64,000 bases of DNA from Meandrina meandrites (taxonomy: Eukaryota > Cnidaria > Anthozoa > Scleractinia > Meandrinidae): contig OY855905.1 of the NCBI GenBank assembly GCA_963693305.1, positions 49,454,944 through 49,518,943 on the forward strand, in the 5' to 3' direction. The position numbers and the translations under genes are program-made. The notes under the pieces were generated by a model. It was given only the letters and a program-made list of their open reading frames with translations, was not told the origin of the DNA and ran no database searches. Of this stretch, positions 13,790 through 24,806 are shown in pieces. Each line of letters begins with the position of its first letter. The first letter of the stretch is position 1.

Positions 13790-16700
13790 GTAACTCGATT
13801 CATTGTTTTATAGGCAAGGTAAACCAGGGTGTTTGCATGCAAAACAATTCACAAAATTAGCTAAAATTTCAAATCGTTAGCATTTCATGTAAAATGAGAG
13901 AGTAGAATACGGATCAAAATTGTTTTATTGCTTCTTTGAATTTGTATTGTATAGTTATTCGCAGAATGTTTAGGCATTTTGACGAGGAAATCATTATCAT
14001 CATTGAATATTATGAGTGTATTGACTATAAACAAAAAGTTGATGTGCTGTGCCTCGACCTATTTTCAAATGGAAGTGAAAGTATTTGTAGAAGTCTGTGG
14101 AGTTTAAGAAGTTGTGTAGTGCCAAAAGATAACAACTAAAGTGAAATAAATAATTATTTGTCATGTACATAATAATTCATTTCTATTCCATATGAATTTT
14201 AGTGTAAAAGAAATGAACGCAAATTGCCCATTCATTTATGACTTTGTACGTTTCTACGTTGTGAATGTCACATGAAGTGCTAGGAGCGACTTCTATTCAC
14301 ATTGTTTTACAATATTCTGACATCAATGAGAATTTGCCGTTCCATTCATTATTCGAGGTTCTTTTTGACCTTTGGCAAACAATCGCTGCTATGATGACAG
14401 ATCATGTTTCCGTCCGGTCCAATATTAAATCATTTGAATGGATACTTCTGTAACACCCAATTTACGATAGCATAGGTTGCAAGCAAAGAAAAATTCTGCT
14501 TTAACATATCAAGAACTGCTACAGTGTCACAATTTTTTCACAGTTTATTCAACCCCTTCAAAAACAACACAGCCAATTTCTTGATGCAACAAATTCTAGT
14601 TTATTTTGCGGAGAGATGTTCTTTTGGCTTGTCACGCAAAAAACGTTGTGTGATGAGATTCCTCTCTCACTCATCCTCATTGCTCCATTTGAGGCATATG
14701 AAATGGCATAGTTTGCCAACAATCTTGCTCTTTTGCTACTACCTGACTATCCATCTTAGGTCGAACGCACTCCCCTAATCGCTGATTACTACTAGTAGTG
14801 ATATAATATGTAACATGCTGGTACTTCGTTATCCCAGTAGGCTTCTCTGCTGGGCTCTGATTCTGTAGAAAAAGATGGGAAAATAAGGCTCCATAAAGCC
14901 ACCTACTTCATAAAGATACCTACTTCAAAACTTTGTGGCATCCCTGGCTGCTTAATGAATTTTGGCTGTTCAAGCAAGGACACTAACTTAATTACAGTAT
15001 TTGAAGAGTTAGATCTCATTATTGAAGTCTGAAGTCTAACAAGCCATCCCAAAGTCAGAAATCCCAGTTACAAGAAATATCCATGGATAAATTGCTTCCC
15101 ACAGAAGTTTTGTTGGATGAACCCCCCTCTCCCCCCCCCCCCCCCCCCCCCCCGCACACACACACACACACCTCCCTGGAAATTCCAGTTTTGCTTTTGA
15201 AATCCCGCTCTTCCTGAGAATTTCCAGTTAACTTAACATAGGAGAGGAAATAATGCTCGCCTGGTAGAGTGCTTTTTTAAAACGTTTAGTCATTTAATGC
15301 TGCAGAAATCTAGATAAGCTGCAGCCTAATGAGCCACTAGGCTCAAAAATTATGCAGACTTTACCTTTACCATTGATTTTTGTGCCTAGTGGCTCGTACA
15401 GCCCAAGGCACTATGTTATCGTGCACGTGTGTGTGTCCGTAATTCGTAATTGGTAATGAGCGTGTCGAATTAACACGTCATAGTCGGAAGCTCAATTAGA
15501 GGCCAATTAGCGCTCGAAGGAAACAAAACAATTAAGAGCAATTAAATCATGCGAAATATAAGCAAAAGCCTTACAAGCATCAGCCAACCACTTTTTGTGC
15601 CTAGTGCCTAGCTCGTAGAGCCCAAGGCACCATGTTATTCATATCACTAGGCACATGTAGTCATAGACTGCCTATTTTACAAACATCACCTTAAAACTTG
15701 TACATGTTTAAACCAGGTTCCTTTATGGATGCAAAAATCAGCAAAGGATCCGTTAGCCCCAGTTGTGTGGGTAAGTATTTTAAGACTATTGTTTTATTTT
15801 ATCTGTGGAGTTTGAATGATCTACAGGCCCTTGTAGCTCTGGTTAGTCTAATATTTATTCTGAAGGAGGCAGAGAAATTTGTATGTGTATTGTGCATGGA
15901 GGAAAATGTTTAATAAAGAGTTTGAAAAGGCAGAACAAGAATCCTTGGTAGTAGCTACAAATGAAAGTTTAGTCTTTTGTGGTTCAGATACTATTGATGG
16001 TACTTCTTGTTTTAGGACTACCATGTACTTCTGCTACGTCGAGTGGATAACAAGTGTTTAATATATGATTTGGATTCCATTCTTCCATTCCCTTGTCCAT
16101 TTGAACAATATGCTCAACAAGCAATACAGAATGACAGACAACTTAAAAAACACTTTCACAGGTAACTATCAGTTCTAATGTGGTATAAGTATAAATAGTT
16201 TGTGACACATATGCCAAGTTAATCCCTGCCTTGCCGACACCTCCCTGATATGGATGTAGCCCACTGAAATGTATAATGACATGCAGCAACTGAAATCCCA
16301 GCTAAATTTACTAAAGAATAAAAAGTTTTGTAACAGACTCACTGCCATAAGGACGCCAAGCTCAGGCCCTGAGGGTGTTTGTTTTAATGGCAGTTTATTG
16401 TAGTACCAATACTATAGTCAACATTTCATGAGCGTTGGACAAAGAAAAAAATCTGAGTCCCTGATGGGAATTGAACCCATGACATGACAACTCGGATTAA
16501 TATTAATCCGTGGATTATAATAATAATAGATTATAATAGGCTTATTATAATCCGGTAATAGATTATTATAATCCAGTAATAGATAATTATAATCCAGTAA
16601 TAGATTATTATAATCCAGTAATAGATTATTATAATCTGGTAATAGATTAAGGCACGGCAAAAAATTGGAAGGATTACATTATTATTAATAATATAATCCG

Positions 16701-19134
16701 GATTAACATTAATCTCTATTATAATCGAGATAAAATTCCCATGAATGTTCTGAGATACTAATACACAGCTCTAATGACAGGCACACTGCAGACATAGCAC
16801 AGGACTGACAGGACATAACACTAACCACATCAGTCACATGATGATCACTTGCATATGCTAGAGCTGGTAGATACCACAATGTTGACCCTAGAAGTAAATG
16901 AATAGGAGCAAGCACCTCTGGGCCAGTGAATCCGCGCACGCCTTTGATCTTTGAATAATGCCAGTCTTCGGAAGCTTTGGACAAAGATTAATCCTAGATA
17001 GGAAAAAGATAAATACTCCGTACGATTAATAGCAATCCTATCTAGGATTAATATATATCAGGATTAATATTAATATTAATATTTAAGTAGGATTAATATT
17101 AATATTAATCAGATTAATATTAATCTTACATAAGATTAATATTAATCCTAATAGATTAAGGCACGGCTCAAACCTCAGTAATAGATTATAATAATCTATT
17201 ACTGGATTATAATAATCTATTACTGGATTATTATAATCCATTACTGGATTATAATAATCATTAAGATTAATATTAATGCGATTAATATTAATCTGAGTTG
17301 TCCTGCCATGACCTGCCAAGGTGAGTGCTCTATCCACTGAGCTAGGTGAGCAAAGCCTAGGGTCATATGTGACATAACCAGTTAGGATAACTTTGGTAAT
17401 AGTAAATATAGGATAAAATGGTGTTTAACGAAAGGCATCATAATGTACCAGTTGGTATTTACAATGAACTTGTGGCTTTCAATGAAAGCAGACAGCATTA
17501 TAGACTCCACAATTTCTAATGGAAATCTGAATGTGTGAAAATAATGGTTTTCAAGGTGTACTGTATGTATTGACTTAAGATGGAGTATAAATTCTTTGGA
17601 ACTATTATATAATTATAAAATATAATTACAGTGGTCCAGATAAAACAGGGAGTCACAGGACAATAGGCAGCTGCTGGAGCTGACAACAGAACACCAGTCT
17701 GCTGATTAAGTGAACTATACTTGTGTGGGTTTTGTTCAATCAAATTTGGGAGCTTGCATACGTTTTGTTTTTAGGGAACTTGAGCTTATAAATTATGGAC
17801 TAATATCAATGATATTATTGCCAACATAGAAAATTCAGAGTGATACCAGCAGAGTCATTTCTTAGGACCTTTGCTTCAGACCGGTCTCACATGAAAAAGC
17901 CAAATGGAGATTGGATTAAAAGCCCTCCTCCATACTCACCAATCACAACAGCAGGTATTGTACATTATTATTTAGCATCCATTTTTAATGACTGCTGCTT
18001 GCTTTACTAGAGACCAACTTATGTCATGTAGGTTCCATATTATTAAATTCAAGGTGTTCATGTAGACAACAGTACTGTGAAAATGTTGAAGTTTAGAGTT
18101 GTGTTGGGTTTGAAATTTTATTAACCAGTTAGAATTTTACTGTGGTGGCTTTTTTATTTGATAATAATGTAAGACAAAGGAAGATAACAATTAATTGACT
18201 GGTTTGAAAAAGCTCAGACCAAAAACAAATTTCAATTGAATCATGTTTTTGTAAAGGTCCTTCAGGATCCAGAGCAGCTCCTGTTTCCTTCACCAAACAT
18301 GACCATTACTTGAAAGTGTATTCCAGGCAGAATTTTTCCTTAACATGGGGTCAAAAGGCTAGGTCTTCAGCTGCCTGGCCCGGGGGGGTGGGGGGGGGGG
18401 GGGGGGTACTCGAAGTATACATGACGGGGAGCAGGGGGAGGTCCGACGTATTTTTGTTGGGTTGAAAAATTACTCGCTAGGTATTTTTTTGGGTCAAGAG
18501 ACCTGTCGCGTATTTTTTTTTAGGTCTTAAAAAAATACGCGTATTTTTTTGGGTCTTATCTCCGAGCGAACTTTTTGTTTCGGGCTTTCGTTGTCTGTCA
18601 ATGTGGAGCAGAAGGGAGGATGAAGAGACGTTAACGGACATACAATATCAAATTTCATAAGCTTATTAATGCAAAATCATGCATTAGAAAGTTCTGCTTA
18701 ATTGAATAAATCAGTATTGAGGTATTTAAGTTTTTTTTTTTTTGAGTTGGAAATTTTTGATTCCAGATATTTTTTTGGGTCTAAAATTTCAGGCTTGTGT
18801 TTTTTTGGGGTTTGCAATATGAAGCCCCCCCCCCCCCCCCTCCCGTCATGTATACTACGAGTACCGCCCCTGGCCTGTCTCACGTGGCATTAAGTCAGGT
18901 TTTCCCAACAGTTCAATTGTACGCCATTTTATATTCCTAACCATAAGACCACTGCCGCTCAAGTGTACTAGCAGTTTTAATTTATCAGGGTTTATAAAAC
19001 TAAGCTGTTTTAAATGACTTTATTTTACAGATAGCACAATGAACCTCCAGGAATTTATCGACATGGCAGATGAAGGGGAAGGACAAGTCATGGACTACAA
19101 AACATTCATCAAGAATTTTACTTCAACAGATTGA
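10884..19134 (+). CDS. NTAQ1: Protein N-terminal glutamine amidohydrolase
   Basis: Six exons: 10884-10957, 12421-12520, 15717-15770, 16016-16161, 17830-17954 and 19031-19134. All have GT-AG ends and matching phases, giving 200 residues against about 205 in human NTAQ1 (WDYHV1). The enzyme deamidates N-terminal Gln to Glu in the Arg/N-degron pathway, in cytosol and nucleus. The catalytic triad is readable: Cys25 in SCYCEENVW, His79 in VWDYHV (W from exon 3, DYHV from exon 4) and Asp94 in LIYDLD. Further family blocks are EYYAVFISND, LPFPCPF, KFRVIPAESF and FASDRSHMKKP. The C-terminus ends at ..NFTSTD. The start is the only ATG ahead of the conserved CVYTSCYC block. Introns carry SINEs and MITEs, but the coding exons are intact. 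Confidence 0.96.
11401..11767. mobile_element. MITE built of GAGTT-type arms, NTAQ1 intron 1
   Basis: The left arm starts ACCGAGTTAGAGGTTGAG and continues in GAGTT-rich sequence. The right arm is its inverse, in CAACTC/CAAACTC-rich sequence ending CCCCTAACTCGGT. The middle is not repeated. There is no coding sequence. Confidence 0.65.
13457..13705 (+). mobile_element. tRNA-derived SINE, copy 1
   Basis: A B-box-like GGTTTGATTCC at 13501 follows a degraded A-box region. The body (GTTGAGTTTGTTGTTGGTTC and TTTAAATACCACC) is shared, base for base in long runs, with the copy at 24563-24806. It is followed directly by a (TAA)n tail. It lies in NTAQ1 intron 2. Confidence 0.8.
13709..13789. repeat. 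(TAA)n microsatellite, probable SINE tail
   Basis: About 27 uninterrupted trinucleotides start just after the SINE body, the usual place for a SINE simple-repeat tail. Confidence 0.95.
15122..15172. repeat. Poly-C tract followed by (CA)n
   Basis: About 30 C bases run into GCACACACACACACACAC inside NTAQ1 intron 2. The homopolymer length may be unreliable. Confidence 0.9.
16440..17360 (-). mobile_element. tRNA-derived SINE split by an insertion
   Basis: Read on the minus strand, the A-box half (TAGCTCAGTGGATAGAGC) is at 17344-17327 and the B-box half (GGGTTCAATTCCC) at 16478-16466. Joined, they form a tRNA-like head. They are 0.8 kb apart because a palindromic element (16484-17306) sits between them, flanked by CATGAC on both sides (16478-16483 and 17307-17312). 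Confidence 0.7.
16484..17306. mobile_element. AT-rich palindromic MITE inserted in a SINE
   Basis: The ends match as inverted repeats: ACAACTCGGATTAATATTAA on the left and TTAATATTAATCTGAGTTGT on the right. Inside are many tandem and inverted units of the TAATCCAGTAATAGATTAT type and of GATTAATATTAATC. A unique centre lies at about 16735-17025. A 91-codon minus-strand frame there has no recognisable domain. Confidence 0.7.
18377..18875. mobile_element. MITE family 1, copy 1 (TACTCGAAGTATACATGACG ends)
   Basis: The left end is GGCCCGGGGG with a poly-G run, then TACTCGAAGTATACATGACG. The right end is CGTCATGTATACTACGAGTA then CCGCCCCTGGCC. The inside has repeated TATTTTTTTGGGTC units and a core TAAGCTTATTAATGCAAAAT. 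An inverted copy lies at 36011-36471. It lies in NTAQ1 intron 5. Confidence 0.8.
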
Positions 19135-21256
19135 CTTATCCAGTCCATTTCGAAATCTAAATTTATCGTAAGAATTTCTCTGATGTACGTTCAGGAAAGT
19201 GTAAGATTTTTTTTATGCTTGCATGACTTTGACAATACATGTACATGTATTTGTCGGTATTCATTTGTACGTGAACAAAAGGGACGCTAATGCTGTAATC
19301 AATTTCACAGCGGTACGTCATGTGATGCCACAAGATGAACCAATCAAAATGTAGAATGTAATAAGCTTAATTTGTACAAAAAGAATTATAACAGTAAGCT
19401 GGAATACAAGTACTCGGTAATTTACTGTGTGTTGTAACTTTCTAAAAAAACATGAACAAAAAGAAAGAAAAGAATTTAGTGAATAAAATAGGTTACATAC
19501 GTTTACAAGTCCAGCATGCTGTGTTGTATAGTTATTATCTGCTAGTAGTACTGATCTTGTAAGCTTGTTACCTTGCGTTTGTGCTCGGCAGCTGAAAACG
19601 CAGGGGGAAAAAGGAAGCGGACCAAAGTTTTCCGATTTAGCGGAAATTTCACTTAAATGGAAAACATTTTTCCGCCTTTTTAAACTGTGTTTGAACTCAC
19701 TTAGTTCGTCCATTAATTGTGCGGTTATCTGTTTGTTTGTTTTGCATGTTCCACTATCACTTAAACAAACACATTCTACTGTAGTCTTTGATGCTAAAAG
19801 TTATTATTGGGTCTAATCGATCGGAGTTAACATGCTTCCCGTCGTATTAACATACCTTGGGCTCTGTACCAACCTGCAAAACTCAAAATCAAAATCTTCT
19901 TTGCTCTCTTTCTTAGGCGTTCGAATGATTTCCTGTTGTTCGTTTGCATATTCTCTTAATAATCTCCTGTTTTGCCAAGGACGTCTGCAAATTTAATCTA
20001 CTCGTAGACGATGAGTAACAACTGAAATTACATTGCGTAAATTCAAACAAACACCATTTTGTATCCAATTAGCTACCAGGCCAAAAAAGTCTTTCAATTT
20101 CCGCGAAATCGGAAAGCCCTATCGTAAATAGCGCTTTTTCTGTGCACTGACGGAATTATCTTCCCAGAATTCAGCATCCATTGTCAAGCCTTCATCAAAA
20201 GAGCCCCCCACCCCACCCCACCGCTAGCTGAAGGTCCGGATTCGCCACTGATTCATGTTATTAACGCGAATTTTTAAAATTCTCGTTAATTTTATGCATT
20301 GTTATCTCATTGTTAATTAAAATCACACTATTATACAGCATCGTTATTTTAAGACAACTTTATTTCCAGCAAATCTACAAATCATCTGCTTCTCGGTCAG
20401 AGTAAGTATACACATTGCCATTCAAAAGTGTTTTTTTTTAAATGTCTTTAGATACGTCAACTTTAGCTCACTTCTGTATTTTTATGCAGAATGTACATCG
20501 CCCTACTACCTTTCATTCACCAGTATTGAACCTCGAGTTCTGTTATACGCTGTGAAAAGCACTTTGACCATCAAAGCATCAAATTTTATTATCAAGTTTA
20601 TTAAATTCTAAAATTCGCGTTAATTTTTAGTCTTGAATGCTTCGTTATATTCCAACAATAAGGCACTTACAAATTCAACATATTTCTTTCGCGCGTGGAC
20701 TCGTTTTGAAACAGAGGCAAAATGCTGCATTCCAGAGAGGTAGTGTCTTTCTGTAATGGCGTCCGCATAAAACATGCGCAGTATGTCAAAACTCAAAATA
20801 TGCAACGGAGGAATGTGTAAGTTGTTATGTACAATTGAAACTCGATCTCTCCTTTTTAAAAACAGTAGATGTATTTCCCTTAACCAAACAATGGAGCAGG
20901 GTCTAATTTGGGTGTACATTTAAATTGTTGACTTGTCAAAGTGCAGGGTTGTCAAAAGATCGAAAAACTCGGTTTCTCTTTTATGTTACAATTAAAAGAC
21001 ATATAGAAAGTAATGAATAGTAACGATTTCAACACAGTGTAATCAATTGCTTCATTGTACTCGCAGAATTTAAAGTTCAGTTTCCAACAATTAAATTGAC
21101 AGTATTGTTATTCACTTGTAAGACTTGTTTATCCAATAATACTTATTTACATTCCAACATCACAGAAACTGCGAAGCTGGTTTGCGAGCCATAAAACGTC
21201 AAGGTTTTTAGCACGAATTGGCCAAGATCGGTTTGTTGCTTAACTGGGAACCAGCC
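19135..21256. other. Spacer between NTAQ1 and Ly6 gene B
   Basis: This holds the NTAQ1 3' UTR and the upstream region of Ly6 gene B. A transposon end at about 20100-20250 matches the one at 600-716. A 99-codon minus frame at 20919-20620 shows no family I recognise. I see no other supported gene. Confidence 0.55.
20100..20250. mobile_element. DNA-transposon end fragment, copy 2
   Basis: The blocks AAATAGCGCTTTTTC, GACGGAATTATCTTC, TTGTCAAGC and GCTAGCTGAAGGTCCGGAT occur in the same order as at 600-716, in the same orientation. It ends near TTCGCCACTG. Confidence 0.5.
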
Positions 21257-22905
21257 ATGAAAGCTCTGGTTGTGGCAAGCGCGCTTCTGTGCTTTTGGAT
21301 AGCCTATGGTGAGTTATAAAGTTTTTCATAACTGAGAAATCAAGAGCCAGTAAAACATGTTTCATGGAAAGAGCAGAACAGCAAATAAAAACAAGCCTGT
21401 CTAGATTAGCAATATGCTACCTGCGGGCCAGTCCATTACATGATGTAAAATTACTGTTTAGTAAAGTGTGTAACGGAGTGTGAATATGAACTTGTTCCAA
21501 GTTGCCGTCCAAAGAGGACGGACTGACCGACAAAGAGATTATTACTCGAGCCACCAGGCTGTTGGATCACTTTGCATTAGTTCAGTGCTGGCCCGATTTA
21601 ATCTGACTCCTTTAGTAGTCAAGGCTGTTACGATTACGAGATTAATAAGACATTCAAAAGAAGAACCGCCCTGCGGAGAAAATAGAAAGACTGATTAAAT
21701 CCCCGGACACCAGAACAAAACTATAGACGCACAAAGAACTGAGTATGGTGGCCAATACGCCTCGGCTGACAGTGGGATCACTTTTATCTTACAGCCATTT
21801 TTTAATCAAGCCTCGTATTGCACTGCCACAAAACTTTTTGCAGCGTATATAAGCTGGGCTTTCATTGCATTTGAATCTTAAAGTTTAGTTCTTTTTATTT
21901 AGGGGCGCTGCAAACATCTCAGTTTGGAATCGGGCGTTCGGACCATGCCTCTGGTTCCCATCGAGACTGTACTGTCATATTTTAGTTCTTCTCGGTTCTA
22001 GAAGCTTCCAGACTGAACTGTAATTCCGTACTGACACGAAAAGGAAACTTATTTTGCCTCGATAACTCGGCAAACAGTTGATATCTCTCGCTGTATTCTG
22101 ACATCACCTGGGCACTGCGTAGTCCTTCAACCTTTCTCAAGTTTTGAGCGGCAATTTTTAACGCTGTCGAATCGAAGAGACAGAAGTGTCGAAAATGTCC
22201 GAGAATCGTTTCTAGTGCATAAACAGTACTTTAATTTCCATTTTTCATTATCGTACACGCGCTACACAGTTCTTCTTGATTTGTGTTTCTCAGGTTTCAG
22301 TCGAGCAGGTCACCTTGCACGAGGCGACGAGACGCGAGATAATTTTCAAGCGCGCTTGCGGGCGAGCTCGCGCAAATGACTTTAAAAGTGTCAAACGTCA
22401 GCCAGATTGCTAATCAACCCAAAGTACTCTGACTAATTTCTAATATTGTTAACTTGGTTGCTCTATTGCAGCAGCTGGTGAATTTAGTTGTTATTTGTGC
22501 AATGGGATGCAGTCCTCCCTCCAAGTGTGCGATGAGAAGATCGTGAAAGCGTCTTGTGCTACTCATGCAAAAGGTGCCGACCGCTGTGGAATCTTCTCCT
22601 TCCTCAACAGCTCTGGAATCCGAGTTTATGGCAAGAGTTGTGTGCTTCAGGAATTTTGCGCAAGTAGTGAGAATTTCTGTAACAGAGTGTCTCAAAAATT
22701 CGGCGTGGCAAAAGAGTGTGAAATCGAGTGTTGCAGCCAGGAATTCTGTAATTATAATAGCAGTACTACTACTACTACAGCAAGAGTACCAACGGAAGAT
22801 GATGATTCTGAAGATTGTGACTGGATAGATGCGAGTGTGCCCTTGAGCGTCAGTGCCTTTCTTTTTGGAGCATGCGCACTATATGCCATGGCAATGGTCA
22901 AATAA
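21257..22905 (+). CDS. Ly6/uPAR three-finger protein, gene B
   Basis: Exons are 21257-21308 and 22472-22905, giving 161 residues. Exon 1 encodes a signal peptide (MKALVVASALLCFWIAY) and ends in phase 1 before GTGAGT. Exon 2 begins at a tandem CAGCAG acceptor, so Ala-Ala-Gly or Ala-Gly can follow the signal peptide. The domain runs from FSCYLC to CCSQEFCN with 12 cysteines in the same spacing as its neighbours (ECEIECC). It is unusual in carrying a Thr-rich stretch encoded by ACT repeats and an acidic linker (TEDDDSEDCDW) between the domain and the hydrophobic C-terminal GPI-type tail. It is probably a membrane-anchored surface protein with a short stalk. AATAAA follows at 23070-23075. Confidence 0.92.
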
Positions 22906-23069
22906 GCTTGGAGACGCTATAGTGACATGTTAACATGTAGTGAAAATAAGGAACCTTCCGTCTTCGTCAGTTTACAACAGATACATATAGAAGCTAATAC
23001 ATGTACGATAACTAATTCTGAGCAGAGGATTTTGCGAATCTATCAGTTCATTATCAAGCAGTTACTGGT

Positions 23070-23075
23070 AATAAA
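23070..23075 (+). promoter_or_regulatory. Poly(A) signal AATAAA of Ly6 gene B
   Basis: This is the first AATAAA after the gene B stop codon, 165 bp downstream. Confidence 0.5.
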
Positions 23076-23533
23076 GTTAACCAAACCGAACTCCGTTGGT
23101 ATTTTATCACAATATATAGTACTCACAAAGAATATGAAATAGCTAAAACGCGGCGAGTCCTAGAATTTCAACTCCCATGGCCCTCAGGTCACAGGTAGCC
23201 CAAGCATGATACTTGCATATCATTAAAATGACGATCGTTATATAAGAATTTGTATGGTCGGGTTTATAAACGGCGAACTTTTGAGCAATATATAAAAGCG
23301 AAATTACTAAATAACGCGATGAAGAATAACATGGTTTATTTTGTTTTCTAACGTTACAATATGTTTGCAAGCAATTTGGAGCTATTTTACGTCTAACTAC
23401 TACTACCGTGTCTAAGGAAGAAGGCTTCAGTCGCTTGTAGCGTTCAACACGTGTTGGAATAGGCTCGAATTTCTTCCGCAAAAATAGTTTTGGCTGTTAT
23501 TCGGTTCCACGTGTAGCCTGTTCCAGGCTCAAG

Positions 23534-23601
23534 GTAGTTGGGGCCGAGCGAAAAAAGCAGGCGAGCGAGCAAAAAACGCTTTTTTCGCTTGGCCCAACTA
23601 C
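23534..23601. repeat. Short hairpin element
   Basis: GTAGTTGGGGCCGAGCGAAA is mirrored by TTTCGCTTGGCCCAACTAC around a GAGCGAGC-rich loop. Confidence 0.65.
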
Positions 23602-23814
23602 CGAGATCCTCAGGAGCAGGCTATTCCAAATGTGAAAAAAATAATGACACACGAATGTTTTTTCTGAAGAAAAGTACTTGCTCATACCTCGTCCACCACC
23701 GCAACTAGACCGAAATATACGCACCTGGCCAGTTTGAAAATGGGACACGAGGTTCCACGTTACGCTTGCAGACACTGCATGTTCACAGCATGAAAACATA
23801 ACTTTACTGTGGTG

Positions 23815-24085
23815 TAAAGCTTAAGTAAAGCTGGCGTAAATTTGGAATTTTATCAGCTTGACGCTAACTTTACATTTTTTAAAGCTGACCTTTATGCCAG
23901 CTTTACACTCAAGTGTAAAGGCATATAAAGAGACTCCTTTACACCAGCTTTAAATCACCTTTACACATGGTAGCGTAAAGGTTGGTTAACCACCTTTAAC
24001 AACATTTAATTGATGGTGTAAAGTTGGATAACCAACTTTACACCAGATTTAACCACCTTTAATTTCACGTAAATCCCAATTTTCA
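23815..24085. repeat. Cluster of interspersed GTGTAAAG / CTTTACAC units
   Basis: Around a dozen copies of CTTTACAC, CTTTAAC or GTGTAAAG and their variants occur in both orientations, with flanking CCAGC, CCACC or CCAAC. The block reads as a degenerate, self-complementary repeat rather than a simple tandem array. Confidence 0.7.
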
Positions 24086-24114
24086 TGCTGTGGTTGTCAC
24101 GCATGGACCATATG

Positions 24115-24225
24115 ACGAGGCGTCATTCTCGTCCTCAGAGCTACTCGTTTTATTTGTGGCCCGTTTCGCCGACCACGTGACCAAAAAAAACGGAGGGCTC
24201 TGGGAACGAGAATGACGAGGCGTCA
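24115..24225. repeat. Inverted repeat, GACGAGGCGTCATTCTCGTC arms
   Basis: GACGAGGCGTCATTCTCGTC is followed about 60 bp on by AACGAGAATGACGAGGCGTC, an imperfect inverted pair. Related ACGAGAATG ends recur at 25547-25793 and 44414-44468. Confidence 0.6.
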
Positions 24226-24411
24226 ATTTTGTCCCCACCGCGCATGCGGTAGTGGAAGTAAATTAATTAAGTGCGAGCAAGAATAACGTGCCCCTCTCTA
24301 TTGGAGTTTAATTTAACGACAATTTAACTGGTGTCCAGTCTTTTTCGGGCTATTCTAATTACTGTCGTGAGCGACACGGCCTATTCGCTGTTTTCACCGT
24401 TCCCATAATAC

Positions 24412-24541
24412 ACCTTGTTTACCCCCCAAAATTTTTGCATAAGCATTGTTTTCTATTTCTCTTGGGATTTACAATGACGTACAATCGTCCCTAGAGAAAT
24501 TGAAAACAATGCTTATGCAAAAATTTTGGGGGGTAAACAAA
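24412..24541. mobile_element. Hairpin MITE, TTGTTTACCCCCC ends
   Basis: The left arm CTTGTTTACCCCCCAAAATT, running on through GCATAAGCATTGTTTTC, is mirrored almost exactly by GAAAACAATGCTTATGC and AATTTTGGGGGGTAAACAA. The loop is about 45 bp. No coding sequence. Confidence 0.85.
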
Positions 24542-24562
24542 GTGAAAATAGCATAGGAGAGC

Positions 24563-24806
24563 AGGGGTGGCGCAGTGGTGAGAGCGCTCGCCTTCCACCA
24601 ATGTGGTCCGGGTTCGATTCCGGCCTGGTACCATATGTGGGTTGAGTTTGTTGTTGGTTCTCGTCCTTGCTCCGAGGGTTGTTCTCCGGGTTCTCCGGTT
24701 TTCTTCCCTCCATAAAAACTAACACTTCCAAATTCCAATTCGATCGGGAATACACCGCCCCACAAGCTTCTAGCTTTAAATACCACCGTGTCTAAATTAA
24801 GGTATT
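24563..24806 (+). mobile_element. tRNA-derived SINE, copy 2
   Basis: It has a clear A box (GGTGGCGCAGTGGTGAGAGC) and B box (GGTTCGATTCC at 24611), then the body GTTGAGTTTGTTGTTGGTTC and TTTAAATACCACCGTGTCTA shared with 13457-13705. These are the internal RNA polymerase III promoter parts kept from a tRNA ancestor. It is wedged between a MITE and a Penelope-type inverted repeat. Confidence 0.88.

Noticed and set aside
16709..16984. A 91-codon minus frame inside the AT-rich MITE as a captured gene.
   Set aside because: No recognisable domain; the ends run into the palindromic repeats.
20620..20919. A 99-codon minus-strand open frame in the NTAQ1 to Ly6-B spacer.
   Set aside because: No domain, no splice partners I can defend, and no family resemblance. 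It is compatible with chance in A/T-rich DNA.
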